This document shows positions 23,802 to 33,734 of a stretch of 64,000 nucleotides of DNA, piece after piece. Source of the stretch: Apteryx mantelli (taxonomy: Eukaryota > Chordata > Aves > Apterygiformes > Apterygidae); assembly GCF_036417845.1 (NCBI RefSeq), contig NC_090001.1:8167501-8231500 (forward strand), in the 5' to 3' direction. The notes beneath the pieces were generated by a model. It did not search any database. It saw only the letters and a program-made list of their open reading frames with translations, and was not told the DNA's origin. The number at the start of each line of letters is the position of its first letter. Within the stretch, counting starts at the first letter, position 1. A program made the translations under genes and the position numbers.

Positions 23802-25354
23802 GTTGCTCCACCTGTGTAGGTTCCCAGTGCAGTCCTAGAGCCCCTGAGGATGGAGGCAGGATGCCAGGGTGTCTCACTGTGGCTGTCAACATCTTTGCCA
23901 ACATCGTGAGCCGTCCATGAAAGCAGCTGCAAATGATGAGATGAGGCTGCATATGGATGCAAAGGTTTCCATAAATGCGCCTGGCATCAGTGGGTGACTT
24001 GGGGTGTGGGTTCACCTCCTGGTACCTCTGCTGTGCTGCAAATTCCGCGTGCCACAACTCCTGTTACTGCCAGCCGAATCAGCAAATGCTCTTGTGCCCC
24101 CTCCTTTTCCTAGAAGGTTGCGGTGCCATATAGGATGAGTCCAAGACCCTTATAATAAATGCCAGCATGTCTTGGGTGCCTTTGTGTGAGTGCCCCAAAG
24201 CGTCTGTAGCTTGACCTGAGGAAGTCTCAGAGCTCTTGGGCTGCTGGCTCTGGGAGGGGTGAAGATGTGCCCAGGGCCAGGTTGCCCGTGGCACCCAGCC
24301 CTCTGTGCTCTGTGGACCCAGCTGTGGAGCCTGGACTGCTGCTGCAGAGCCTGCGCAGCCAGGACAGCTGGCATTTGAGCAGACCTGCAGTCTGGGGCTT
24401 TCTCATTGCTTGGGCCTCATTCCAAAGACTCTGCACCCTTTGTCCCTTCACTGGGGCTCCTTGTCCAAGTAACTAAAGGGAAGGAATGAGGTTTCTTTGG
24501 GCTCAGGAGGCCTTCAGGACTCTCAACTGTTTCTGCATTGTATCTGTAACTTTTTTATACCTAAAGAAAATGCCCATCCCCCCATGTGTAGCTGGAGGTT
24601 GCTGAGGGGATGGGGGTGGAAAGCAGCAGCCTGCTGTGCCCAAAGAAAGCAGGACCCTTCCCTCTGAAAAGAGTAGCATCACCCAAGGAGCCAGCTCTGA
24701 CCCTGCCTGATCCTGTGCTGCTCATTTGCACAGGCCTTGTGAGCCTAGAGTGCCTTGGCCACCTTGTGGTGTTTCCACAAGAGCTTCCCTGTGTGTCTGG
24801 GCTGAGGAGCCAAGGGAAGGCAGCGAGCAGAGCAGTGGCTGGGGAGTGTGCAAGTGGCGAGTGTCCTGCATCCATCTCTTCTTGCTGGCACCTTGTTGTA
24901 TGTAGCAGACCAGCCAGCTCTGTGGGGCAGAGACAGTGTGTTTGTAGACTAGGTGGCAGAGCAGAGGTCTGGCGTCAGGTTGATGCCTGCTGCAGCGCTG
25001 AGTTGATCTGACAGTGTCAGAAACGCTTTCCAGTGCAGCTGCTCCCTCAGCTGATCTCTGCACCTCGGCACTAGGAGTGGAAGTGGCATTGTGCTGTCAT
25101 TGTGTAGGTGCTGCAGTGCAAAGACTCCCAGCTCGGACTTGATGGTACTAAAGGAAAAGCAAGACCAATTGCTCCCTTTTGTGATTTGTGCCCAGGGTGA
25201 CAGAGTGGAGCTGTCGCATGACCTGGAGAGAGTCTTGCCAGGAGATGAAAGCAGAAGTTTGCAGAAGACTGTTCTGTACAGAGTGATAACAGCGTAATCA
25301 AGGGCCATGCGAGTGGCCCAGGTGAGCTTCTCCTCTGTGAAGGTTTGCATTTCT
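23802..25354. other. unassigned sequence
   Basis: About 1.5 kb in which I recognise no gene or repeat. It separates an old CR1 fragment from the second minisatellite cluster. Confidence 0.35.
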
Positions 25355-26033
25355 CAGATCCCTTGTGACTTGGTCCCAGATAGGGCAGCAGCAGGCACGT
25401 CGATGCCATTTGTGCTTGTGAGGTGAGTTGTGCCTCTGAAGCTGGTAGGCCAACAGCATGCCCGTAGCTTGGTGATGATGGTGAGGTGCCTTGTGTCTCA
25501 GTGCCTCATAAACGGGGAGCAGGCCCATTGCTGCTGTTTGTGCTTGTTTAGGTCAATTGTGCCTCAGTCGCTAACAGGCCAGGAGCAGATATACGGCTTC
25601 ATGGCGGTCTGTGAGGTCACTTCAGCCTCAGCACCTGACAGTCCAGCTTGATGCAGATTGCTGATGTTTGTGTTTGTGGAGTCCTTCGGCCTAAGGATCT
25701 GCTCGGCCACCAGCAGCCCCATTGCTCCTTTTTGTACTTGTGAGGTGACTTTTGCTTCAGTACCTGCTTAGACAACATCCAGCACATTGGTGCTTTTGTG
25801 CTTGTGAGGTCACTTGTGCCTCAGTGCCTGATAGGCCAGTGCTGGTCATGTGGCTGCTGTTTGTGTTTTTGAGGTCACTTGTGGCTCAGTGCCTCATAGG
25901 CCAGTGAAAGGCACATGTCTGCTGTTTGTGGTTGTGCGGTTGCATATTCCTGAGGCCTGAATAGCCCAGAGCCAGGACCGTGGCTGCTGTTTGTGCTTGT
26001 GAGGTCACTTGTGCCTCAGGGCCTGACTTTGCA
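25355..26033 (+). repeat. 64-65 bp minisatellite, cluster 2
   Basis: Ten units start at 25419, 25482, 25548, 25612, 25677, 25741, 25805, 25870, 25935 and 26000, spaced 63-66 bp, with a partial unit before the first. The best kept units read TGAGGTCACTTGTGCCTCAG, then GCCTGATAGGCCAG, then TGGCTGCTGTTTGTG. They are more alike than the units of cluster 1. The last unit is cut at 26,033 by a retroviral LTR. Confidence 0.88.
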
Positions 26034-26310
26034 TGTAACAGCATTGGCTTAGCACTTGGAGCTAAATCTACTGAAGCCTAAGGCCGCACATCACTGAACT
26101 TTTCCCTAAATTGTTCGAGCCATTTGGAACAGGCAGGGAAGAAGGAGATAAGGAAGTAACAAAAGAGCTTCAGCAGTGCTTAGTGAGTACCATGACTCCG
26201 CCTGGAGACAACACAGAAACCAACCAGGACGGAAGAAGCTACTACTTGTCGAGCAATCAATCAGTGGTGCAAGAAATTGGAGAATGGACAAAGAACTTAA
26301 GCCGTAGGGG

Positions 26311-26318
26311 TATAAATA
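26311..26318 (+). promoter_or_regulatory. LTR TATA box
   Basis: TATAAATA, about 68 bp before the AATAAA of the LTR, a normal distance for a retroviral R region. Confidence 0.6.
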
Positions 26319-26378
26319 TGCAGGGAATTTTCCTTTCGGGGTCCCTCGGAGGAGGCACCCAGCTCGAGCTATAATACT

Positions 26379-26384
26379 AATAAA
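26379..26384 (+). terminator. LTR polyadenylation signal
   Basis: AATAAA in the expected place within R, downstream of the TATA box at 26,311. Confidence 0.55.
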
Positions 26385-26483
26385 ATCATCTTGTAAAGAA
26401 TTATTTTGTGTCTTTTGGATAAAGCGGAAACCTAGAGTCAAACCCTGTTAGCAACACTGGATTGAACAATTTCCCTAACAATT

Positions 26484-26501
26484 TGGCACCCCAGATGGGA
26501 C
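26484..26501 (+). other. retroviral primer binding site
   Basis: TGGCACCCCAGATGGGAC starts three bases after the LTR end. It opens with TGG as tRNA-complementary primer sites do. I could not assign the tRNA with confidence. Confidence 0.6.
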
Positions 26502-26752
26502 TCTAGGCAACCACCATTGGATCCTCTTATCTCCAAACTTCCAACGGCCCGCATCGGGTGAGTTCACCTAGGAGCTTTGGTGATGGGAGGTACCGACTGG
26601 TGTGTTTTCAAATTGCGCATCTAAATTTTGGGGAGAGTGGGTTCGAGTCCCACCTCCAGGATTTGAGAGAGTTCCAGTCCCATCTCAATCTGGCCAGAAG
26701 GGGGAGTGCGTAGCCTGATCAGCGTAAGGCGCACCGCAAGACTCCGATACAC

Positions 26753-28060
26753 ATGGGAAACGTACCCGGCATAGAGAAGGGGACGCCCTTAGCAGAGGTA
26801 CTGGAAAACTGGAGAATGACTGACAGTACCGTAGGGTTAGGAAAAAAGAAGCTAGTGACCTTGTGCCAGGAAGACTGGCCCCTCCCTCCCCAGGAGGGCA
26901 GCCCAGCTGAATGGTGGCCACCGCAGGGGACTTTGGACCAACAAGAACTGACCTTTTTACAACGTCGCCTAGAAGACAGATTCCTGGGACAAATGCATTA
27001 TTGCTATGCATGGGATAACTGGGTGTTCACTAGAAAAAGGGAGACATCTAAAAACGAGAGGAAAGTTTCTTCCCAGAATACTGCAAGTAGTGCAGCTGCT
27101 AAAAGGCTTGTGGAAACCGCTCCACCCTATGTGCTACCCTCTGCTTCAACTTCTCTATACTGCCCCTTGCCTTCCACCTCCACCTTTCAAGCCCCTTTGC
27201 AAGTCATTCCTGTGCCAGAAACGGCCCTGCAATGCCTGGCCCGTGTATCTCGAGTAGCTACAACCCTGGGGGCCCCAAGATTTGATTGCATGGAGTCCAC
27301 AAACTGCCAGGCTTAGGGGGGAACTGGAAAAGGTTTTGCAAGTAGTAAGGGAAATATTTCACACATATGACCCCACTTGGGGGATGTGCAGATGCTTCTT
27401 GAAGCCCTATTCACTCCCGACAAGAAACACGCAATTCTAGAAATGAATCGTCGTTGGGCTGAACAGGGAGGAGTAGCGGCTGCCCAAACAGCGTGGCCAG
27501 CTGTGGATCCCGGATGGGATCATAACATAGAAGCAGATTATTGGCAGTTACAATTAGCTAAACAGGGTATAGAGGAAGCCATACGTTTGGCTGGACAGAG
27601 AACTGCAAATTGGTCTAAGATCCGGGAGTGTCAACAACAAATTGATGAACACCCCTCGGCATTTCTGTCCGTGTTGTTTAAGCAAATTAGAGAGTTTGGG
27701 GGAGGGATCGACCCAGAGGCAGAGGCTAACAGACTCCTAGTGGTTTCTACTTACATAGAGGAAACATCTCCAGATATAAATAGATATTTCTCTTTGTATG
27801 TTCCTGATTGGCCAGGAAAATCCATGGACAAAATATTGTGCTTGGCTACCTTTGTGTATAATGGAAGGGAGGAGAAAAAAGCTAAGGAGAAGCAGCGGCA
27901 GAGAAGAGAGGAGGTCAGTATGCTGGCGGCAGTCCTGAGAGATGGAATTCCAGGGAACTGGGGTAGAGGCTGAGGAAGACCTGGGGAAGAAAGGTGGAGT
28001 CAGAATGTACGAGACAGGCAAGCAGGATTGAGAGGACCCTGCCATTATTGTGGCGAGCAA
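26753..28060 (+). pseudogene. gag: endogenous retrovirus gag, broken
   Basis: Gammaretrovirus-like Gag. The matrix part (26,753-27,060) starts with MG, a myristoylation context, and has LCQEDWP and a conserved aromatic cluster. A proline-rich stretch follows. The capsid part (27,377-27,973) begins DVQMLLEALFT and includes a major homology region around HPSAFLSVLFKQIREF. Nucleocapsid is reduced to GPCHYCGEQG near 28,035, a partial CCHC knuckle cut by a stop. Matrix and capsid are in the same frame, but two frameshifts (about 27,270 and 27,380) and the stop at 27,314-27,316 lie between them. It is not functional. Confidence 0.85.
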
Positions 28061-28079
28061 GGTTAGTGTTAGGTTAGGT

Positions 28080-30547
28080 CCTGTTATTCCACAGGAGGCA
28101 GAAAGGAGTATCACAAGACAGAGAGACTATTATCTAAAATCAGGTATTCTACGAACCTGTGAATCTCCATATAATACCCCAATTTTACCAGTTAGAAAGA
28201 GTAGGTGAGATTCCGATGGTGACCCGGAGCATCGATTTGTACAAGACTTGAGAGCTATTAATCAATATGTAATTGCTCCTCACCCAGTGGTTCCTGACCC
28301 TTCGACTGTATTGTTGCAAATACCCCACTGGGCAGCGTGTTTCACTGTGATTGACTGAACGGCAGCCTTTTTCAGTATACCGATAGCTGAAGATAGTCCA
28401 GAACTCTTTGCCTTTACCTGGAAAGGACAGCAGTTAACTTGGACTCGATTGCCACAGGGATTTCCTGGGTCTCCAACTATATTTTCGTGAATACTTAAAA
28501 ACGATTTGGAAGACCTGGAGCTTCCAAAAGAATCAGTGCTAATACAATATGCAGATGATTTATTGTTAGCCAGTAGAAATTATGAAACATGTTTGAGGGA
28601 CACTGTTTCCTTATGTACTGCCTTAGCAGAAAAAGAGCACCGCGCATCCCTATCCAAGCTCCAGCTGTGTCAACAGGAAGTAAACTATTTAGGTTTTATT
28701 TTGAAAAAAGGACACAGACTAACTGATCCAGATCGAGTAACAGCAATTCTCGAGTTACCACGCCCAGTAACTAAGAGACAGTTAAGGGGATTTTTAGGGG
28801 CTGTAGGATTCTGCAGACCGTGGATTCCTGGACTAGGAGAAATTATGAACCCCCTAGTCCAGGCAACAAAGAGAGAAGAGGTGGAACCACTGGCCTAGGG
28901 TTCAGAACAAGAAAAAGCTTTTATATCTGTGAAAAAGGCCTTGATTTCGGCTCCAGCATTAGGGTTACCAGATTATAGAAAAGACCTTGAACTGTTTGCC
29001 CATGAACGACCAGGAGTAGCAAGCGGAGTGCTCACTTAAAGGTTCGGCCCTCATCGCGGACCAGTAGACTATTACTCAACCCAGTTTGTTCCGGTAGCTA
29101 AAGGTAGTCCGGGGTGTATTAGAGCGATAGCTGCAACTGCAGCCATTATCGAAAAGGCACAGCCCATAATATGGGGCCGTCCAATGACTGTGTACGTACC
29201 TCATGACGCAGAGTTATTGCTAAAGCAATGTGCTACCCAGGCACTGTCACCACAGAGAGCCCACCGATATGAACTTATGATTCTACCTGCAGATAATGTA
29301 ACCCTAGAAAGGTGCAACGTTTTAAATCCAGCTACACTATTGCCTCTACCTGAAAATGGGGAATGATACCACTCCTGTGAACAGGTGATTATCAGCTCCA
29401 GTAAACCCTGAGAGGACCTTAAAGATGTACCCCTCAAAAATCCAGATCTAATTCTCTTCGCTGATGCTTCATCTTACTACCTGAATGGAAAACAACGTTC
29501 AGGCTATGCTTTTACCAGCCTCTTTGGAGTACTCGAAGGTGGCCCTTTGCCCCCATCCATTAGTGCTCAAGGGACAGAACTAACAGCTCTTGCACAAGCC
29601 ATGAAGTTGGGAGAAAACCTGCGGATCAACGTGTATACTGACTCTAAATATGCTTTTGGGGTATGTCATGCCACAGGAATGCTGTGGAAGGGGAGATGAT
29701 TGCTAATGAACAAGAAGTGCAAGGGTTGTTCAAGGCAATTGAACTCCCTAAAAAAATTGCCGTTATATATTGCCCGGCCCATACAAGAGAAGTGTCTGAT
29801 GTGGCACAAGGGAATAATCTAGTGGACAGAGCAGCTAAAGCAGCCACCCGACAACCCTTTTCTATATCTAACAGAGAACTCACACAAGAATGGCCAAACA
29901 TATTAAGCACAGCAAAAATCTATGAAGACATACCAAAGAAGGAAAAAGAAAACTGGAGAAAATGGGAAGCAACTGAAAGCAATGAAGGAATTTGGACCAT
30001 AGGTAATAAACGCATCCTTCCAGCGAGGTATGTACTCCTCATAGCTAGGTGGTACCATGACTGTGGACACGGAGGACCATCAGTTATTGCCTGACAAATC
30101 TTACATAACCAGGCAGCTCCAGGAGTTTATGCTGTTGCAAAATGCATAACCACCACCTGCTTGACGTGCCAGAAGTGTAATGAGACTCGACCAAAAACTG
30201 AGCAAGGAAGTTGCTCGTGGGCATATTTCCCTTTCCAGCGCCTACAAATCGATTCTGCTGATCTCTTACCTGCTGACGGCTACAAACACCTTCTCGTCAT
30301 CGTTGACCAGCTAAGTGGTTGGGTAAAAGTCTTTCCTACTTGCAAGGCAGATACAGCCACAGTAATTAAGGCTCTATTAAGGGAAATTGTTCCTCGACAT
30401 GGAGTACTGGAAACTGTAAATTTGGACAGGGGTTCTCATTATTCAGCTGGAATCTTAGAAAAGCTATATCAAATGATAGGAATCCATGGAGAATTACATA
30501 CACCCTACCAGCCTCAGTCCTCGGCGCAGGTAGAAAAGATGAATAGA
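28080..30547 (+). pseudogene. pol: endogenous retrovirus pol (RT, RNase H, integrase), broken
   Basis: Protease and the very start of reverse transcriptase are missing. RT runs from about 28,085: FVQDLRAIN, a motif A with a stop just after VID (about 28,352), LPQGFPGSP, and the YADD motif at 28,546-28,560. RNase H follows (FADASS near 29,458, GTELTALA, YTDSKYAF, then CPAHTREVSD). Integrase has a zinc-finger remnant (a stop at 30,092-30,094 within it, then CLTCQKC) and the catalytic core residues in QIDSADL, NLDRGSHYSA and QVEKMN. It ends there, without the C-terminal domain. At least six stops are spread along it. No env follows; a CR1 begins immediately. Confidence 0.88.
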
Positions 30548-30552
30548 ACCAG

Positions 30553-31020
30553 AGAGCGCAGCTAACAGAGGCAGCGAACAGACGCAGCAGTTTCCGCAGC
30601 AGTGTTTGGGTTCTGACTAGAACTTGAGGATCCTGTTAGAAGTTGTGGGCTTTCTGAGGACCCCCGAGGAACTAGAAGGTGATTGCTGTGAACAGGAAAG
30701 GGGAAGCTAGGCAAGGACAACTACAGGAAGCCTTGACTTCTCCTGGGAAAAGCTCCTGCGAAAAGCTCTAGCTAGGAGTGGCTGCTGCTAACCAGCTCTC
30801 TTGGTTGCCCCTGACCAGAGGCAGCTGGAGCCTTTGATCCCAGTGGCCCTTGATTAGGGTGGGTCAAGCACCCTGGGAGTCAGTGCTAGGGAGAGGCCTA
30901 TATAGCCAGGTCTAGAGCGCAGCTCCCAGAGCGCAGCAAACACTTTGTGCAGCAGGGTGCATGAAGGTACCTTCATTTCTGTTCCCTGTGGTGTACGTTT
31001 CCTTCAAGTATGGTCGTGAC
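30553..31020 (+). promoter_or_regulatory. 5' UTR and likely promoter of full-length CR1
   Basis: The sequence between the retroviral integrase and an ATG at 31,021. I assign it to the CR1 whose ORF1 starts at 31,021, because the reading frame from that ATG continues past a nested CR1 into ORF1 at 32,698. It has a TATATAG at 30,899-30,905 and two related GC-rich stretches (AGAGCGCAGCTAACAGAGGC near 30,552 and AGAGCGCAGCTCCCAGAGCG near 30,913). Its exact 5' end is uncertain by a few bases. Confidence 0.55.
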
Positions 31021-31042
31021 ATGCCGCAGAGCATGTTCCCAG

Positions 31043-32690
31043 CCCTCAGGAACCCCAGATCCTGGAGGCAAGAGAGAAAGTCTGGAGAGAGGAAGACTTT
31101 CCCTTGGTGGAGGAGGAGTGGGTTAGAGATCATTTAAGCGAACTTGACACCCACAAATCCATGGGCCCTGATGGGATGCACCCACGAGTGCTGAGGGAAC
31201 TGGCGGACATTATTGCTAAGCCACTCTCCATCATCTTTGAAAGGTCATGGAGAACAGGAGAGGTGCCTGAGGACTGGAAAAAATCCAATGTCACCCCAGT
31301 CTTCAAAAAGGGCAAGAAGGAGGGCCCAGGAAACTACAGGCCAGTCAGCCTCACCTCCATCCCTGCAAAGGTGATGGAGCAGCTCATGCTGGAGGCCATC
31401 TCCAAGCATGTGGAGGACAAGAAGGTGATCAGGAGTAGTCAGCATGGCTTCCTCAAGGGGAAATCACACTTAACCTACCTGATAGCCTTCTCTGATGGAA
31501 TGCCTGGCTGGGTAGATGAGGGGAGAGCAGTGGATGTTGTCTCCCTTGACTTCAGCAAGGCTTTTGTCACTGCCTCCCATAACATCCTCATAGGGAAGCT
31601 CAGGAAGTGTGGGTTAGATGAGTGGACAGTGAGGTGGATTGAGAACTGGCTGAATGGCAGAGCTGAGAGAGTTGTGATCAGTGGCACAGAGTCTAGTTGG
31701 AGGCCTGTAGCTAGCGGTGTCCCCCAGGGGTCAGGACTGGGTCCAGTCTTGTTCAACTTCTTCATCAATGACCTGGATGAAGGCACAGAGTGCACCCTCA
31801 GCAAGTTTGCTGATGATACAAAACTGGGAGGAGTGGCCGATACACCAGAGGGCTGTGCTGCCGTTCAGAGAGACCTGGAGAGGCTGGAGAGGTGGGCGGA
31901 GAGGAACCTCATGAAGTTCAAGAAAGGGAAGTGCAGGGTCCTGCACCTGGGGAGGAATAACCCCAGTCACCAGTACAGGCTGGGGGTTGACCTGCTGGAA
32001 AGCAGCTCTGCGGAGAAGGACCTGGGAGTGCTGGTGGACACCAAGTTAAGCATGAGGCAGCAATGTGCCCTTGTGGCCAAGAAGGCCAATGGTATGCTGG
32101 GGTGCATGAGGAAGAGTGTTGCCAGCAGGTCGAGGGAGGTGATTCTCCCCCTCTGCTCAGCCCTGCTGAGGCCACATCTGGAGTACTGCGTCCAGTTCTG
32201 GGCTCCCCAGTACAAGAGGGATGTGGCACTACTGGAGCAAGTCCAGCGAAGGGTTACAAAGATGATGAGGGGACTGGAGCATCTCTCTTATGAGGAAAGG
32301 CTGAGAGAGCTGGGCCTGTTTAGCTTGGAGAAGAGAAGGCTGAGAGGAGATCTTATCAATGTGTACAAGTATGTGAAGGGAGGGTGTCGAGAGGATGGGA
32401 CCAGACTCTTTTCAGTGGTGCCGAGCGACAGGACGCGAGGCAATGGGCACAAACTGAAACACAGACACTTCCATCTGAACATGAGGAAATACTTTTTCAC
32501 TGTGAGGGTGACAGAGCACTGGAACAGGTTGCCCCGAGAGGTGGTGGAGTCTCCTTCTCTGGAGATATTCAAAAGCCGCCTGGATGCAATCCTGTGCAAT
32601 GTGCTCTAGGTGACCCTGGTGGAGCAGGGGGGTTGGACTAGATGATCTCCAGAGGTCCCTTCCAACCTCAGCGATTCTGTGATTCTGTGA
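31043..32690 (+). mobile_element. nested 5'-truncated CR1 LINE
   Basis: Starts inside ORF2 and ends with three ATTCTGTG-type units at 32,672-32,690. It lies within codon 7-8 of the ORF1 of a larger CR1. TTCCCAG at 31,036-31,042 and TTCCCCAG at 32,691-32,698 look like its target-site duplication. The nested copy is close in sequence to its host element, so both belong to the same recently active subfamily. Confidence 0.88.
31104..32609 (+). CDS. CR1 ORF2 fragment: open reverse transcriptase
   Basis: A single open frame of 501 residues, extendable upstream to the element's break at 31,043, covering the whole reverse transcriptase and C-terminal region. RT landmarks: [38 protein letters not shown] (motif A), [14 protein letters not shown] (motif B), FADDTKLGG (motif C, with both aspartates) and the C-terminal [17 protein letters not shown]. 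The endonuclease is absent because of 5' truncation, and there is no promoter of its own, so it is not an autonomous gene. The lack of any stop over 1.5 kb points to a recent insertion. Confidence 0.85.
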   Translation: MVEEEWVRDHLSELDTHKSMGPDGMHPRVLRELADIIAKPLSIIFERSWRTGEVPEDWKKSNVTPVFKKGKKEGPGNYRPVSLTSIPAKVMEQLMLEAISKHVEDKKVIRSSQHGFLKGKSHLTYLIAFSDGMPGWVDEGRAVDVVSLDFSKAFVTASHNILIGKLRKCGLDEWTVRWIENWLNGRAERVVISGTESSWRPVASGVPQGSGLGPVLFNFFINDLDEGTECTLSKFADDTKLGGVADTPEGCAAVQRDLERLERWAERNLMKFKKGKCRVLHLGRNNPSHQYRLGVDLLESSSAEKDLGVLVDTKLSMRQQCALVAKKANGMLGCMRKSVASRSREVILPLCSALLRPHLEYCVQFWAPQYKRDVALLEQVQRRVTKMMRGLEHLSYEERLRELGLFSLEKRRLRGDLINVYKYVKGGCREDGTRLFSVVPSDRTRGNGHKLKHRHFHLNMRKYFFTVRVTEHWNRLPREVVESPSLEIFKSRLDAILCNVL

Positions 32691-33734
32691 TTCCCCAGTG
32701 GCTCTTGGAGTTGCTGTGTCAGAGGCTTGGACCCAGACCGACCCTCTGATAGTAGATGCAGCCCTACAGGTCTCAGGCTGCAGGGAGTGCTTGGGGCCTC
32801 TCCGGGAGGCCTGGGCTGGCAGTCAGCTCTCCTGCAGAAGGTGTGCTGCTGTTGATGAGTTGTGTTGTCAGGCGAGGGAGTTTACGGGAGGAAGTCAGTA
32901 GGCTGCGCAGCATCCGAGAAGCAGAGCAAGAGATAGACAGGGTATTCTCGGAGACTGTGCAGCTTTGGGAGTCCCAAGCCCCCACAGCAGTGGAGTTGCT
33001 GGAGGGCTCTGTGCTGTGTGAAACAGTACATAGCACTGTAGAAGGCGGCTGGAAGCTGGTCACTGCTCATGGGAGGAGAAAGGCTCCTACTCCTCCCAAA
33101 GACTTGCAGCTGAAGAACAGGTTTAGTGCCCTCCAGGATGAGGAGGAGATGGGCATGGCTGCAAGGGAAGTACCTGGGACAACAGACCCTGTGCCCTGCC
33201 GGAACGCCAGGATGAAGCGGCGGGTGATTGTTGTGGGGGACTTCCTGCTGCAGGGGATGGAGGCATCTATCTGCTGACCTGACCTCATGTCTAGAGAGGT
33301 TTGTGGCCTGCCAGGGGCTCGTGTGAGAGATGTCATGGAAAGAATGCCAAGGCTTGTCCACTTGTCAGACTATTACCCACTGCTGCTCTTCCATGTGGGC
33401 GCTAATGACACCAAGGGCAAACTGGAGACAATCAAGCAGGATTTCAGAGCTCTGGGGATGATGTTCAAGGGTCTGGGAGCCCAGGTCATCTTCTCCTCAA
33501 TCCTGCCAGTGACAGGAATGGATGATAGGAGGAGGAGACGGACTTTCCAAGTTAATGACTGGCTGCGCCACTGGGGTTGGCAACAGGGTTTTGGTTTCTA
33601 CGACCATGGGACCCTGTTTGAAGATCGACAACTGCTGGGAAGAGATGGGATCTGCCTCACTAAGTGGGGCATGCGTGTCTTTGCCCACAGGTTGGCCAAG
33701 CTGTTAAGGAGGGCTTTAAACTAGGAAGGCCAGG

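Larger units (their letters stand above)
26034..26480 (+). mobile_element. 5' LTR of a class I endogenous retrovirus
   Basis: Begins TGTAACAG and ends CCCTAACA, about 447 bp. It contains TATAAATA at 26,311-26,318 and AATAAA at 26,379-26,384, placed as in a U3-R-U5 structure, and is followed at once by a primer binding site and gag. No 3' LTR is present in the window. Confidence 0.75.
31021..33724 (+). pseudogene. CR1 ORF1 (zinc-finger, coiled coil, esterase), interrupted
   Basis: ORF1 starts at ATG 31,021 (MPQSM), is interrupted at about 31,043 by another CR1, and resumes in frame at 32,698 with VAVSEAWTQTDP. Next come a cysteine pair region (GCRECLG, SCRRCAA), a coiled coil (LREEVSRLRSIREAEQEID) and an SGNH-type esterase domain of known CR1 ORF1 proteins (VIVVGD near 33,228, FHVGANDT near 33,392, DGICL near 33,649). 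Defects: a frameshift near 32,870, a TGA at 33,275-33,277 where CGA is expected, GDF where the nucleophile serine of GDS belongs, and Cys in place of the catalytic His that the copy at 63.1 kb keeps (DGIHL). It cannot be an active enzyme. Confidence 0.8.

Noticed and set aside
21145-26033. Minisatellite clusters as a CRISPR-like array
   Set aside because: The units are contiguous and diverged along their full length, with no constant repeats and unique spacers, and the genome is a bird's.
30553-31020. Treating this TATA-bearing stretch as a second LTR
   Set aside because: It is not flanked by retroviral sequence on its right, and the ATG that follows opens the CR1 ORF1 frame, so a CR1 5' UTR fits better.
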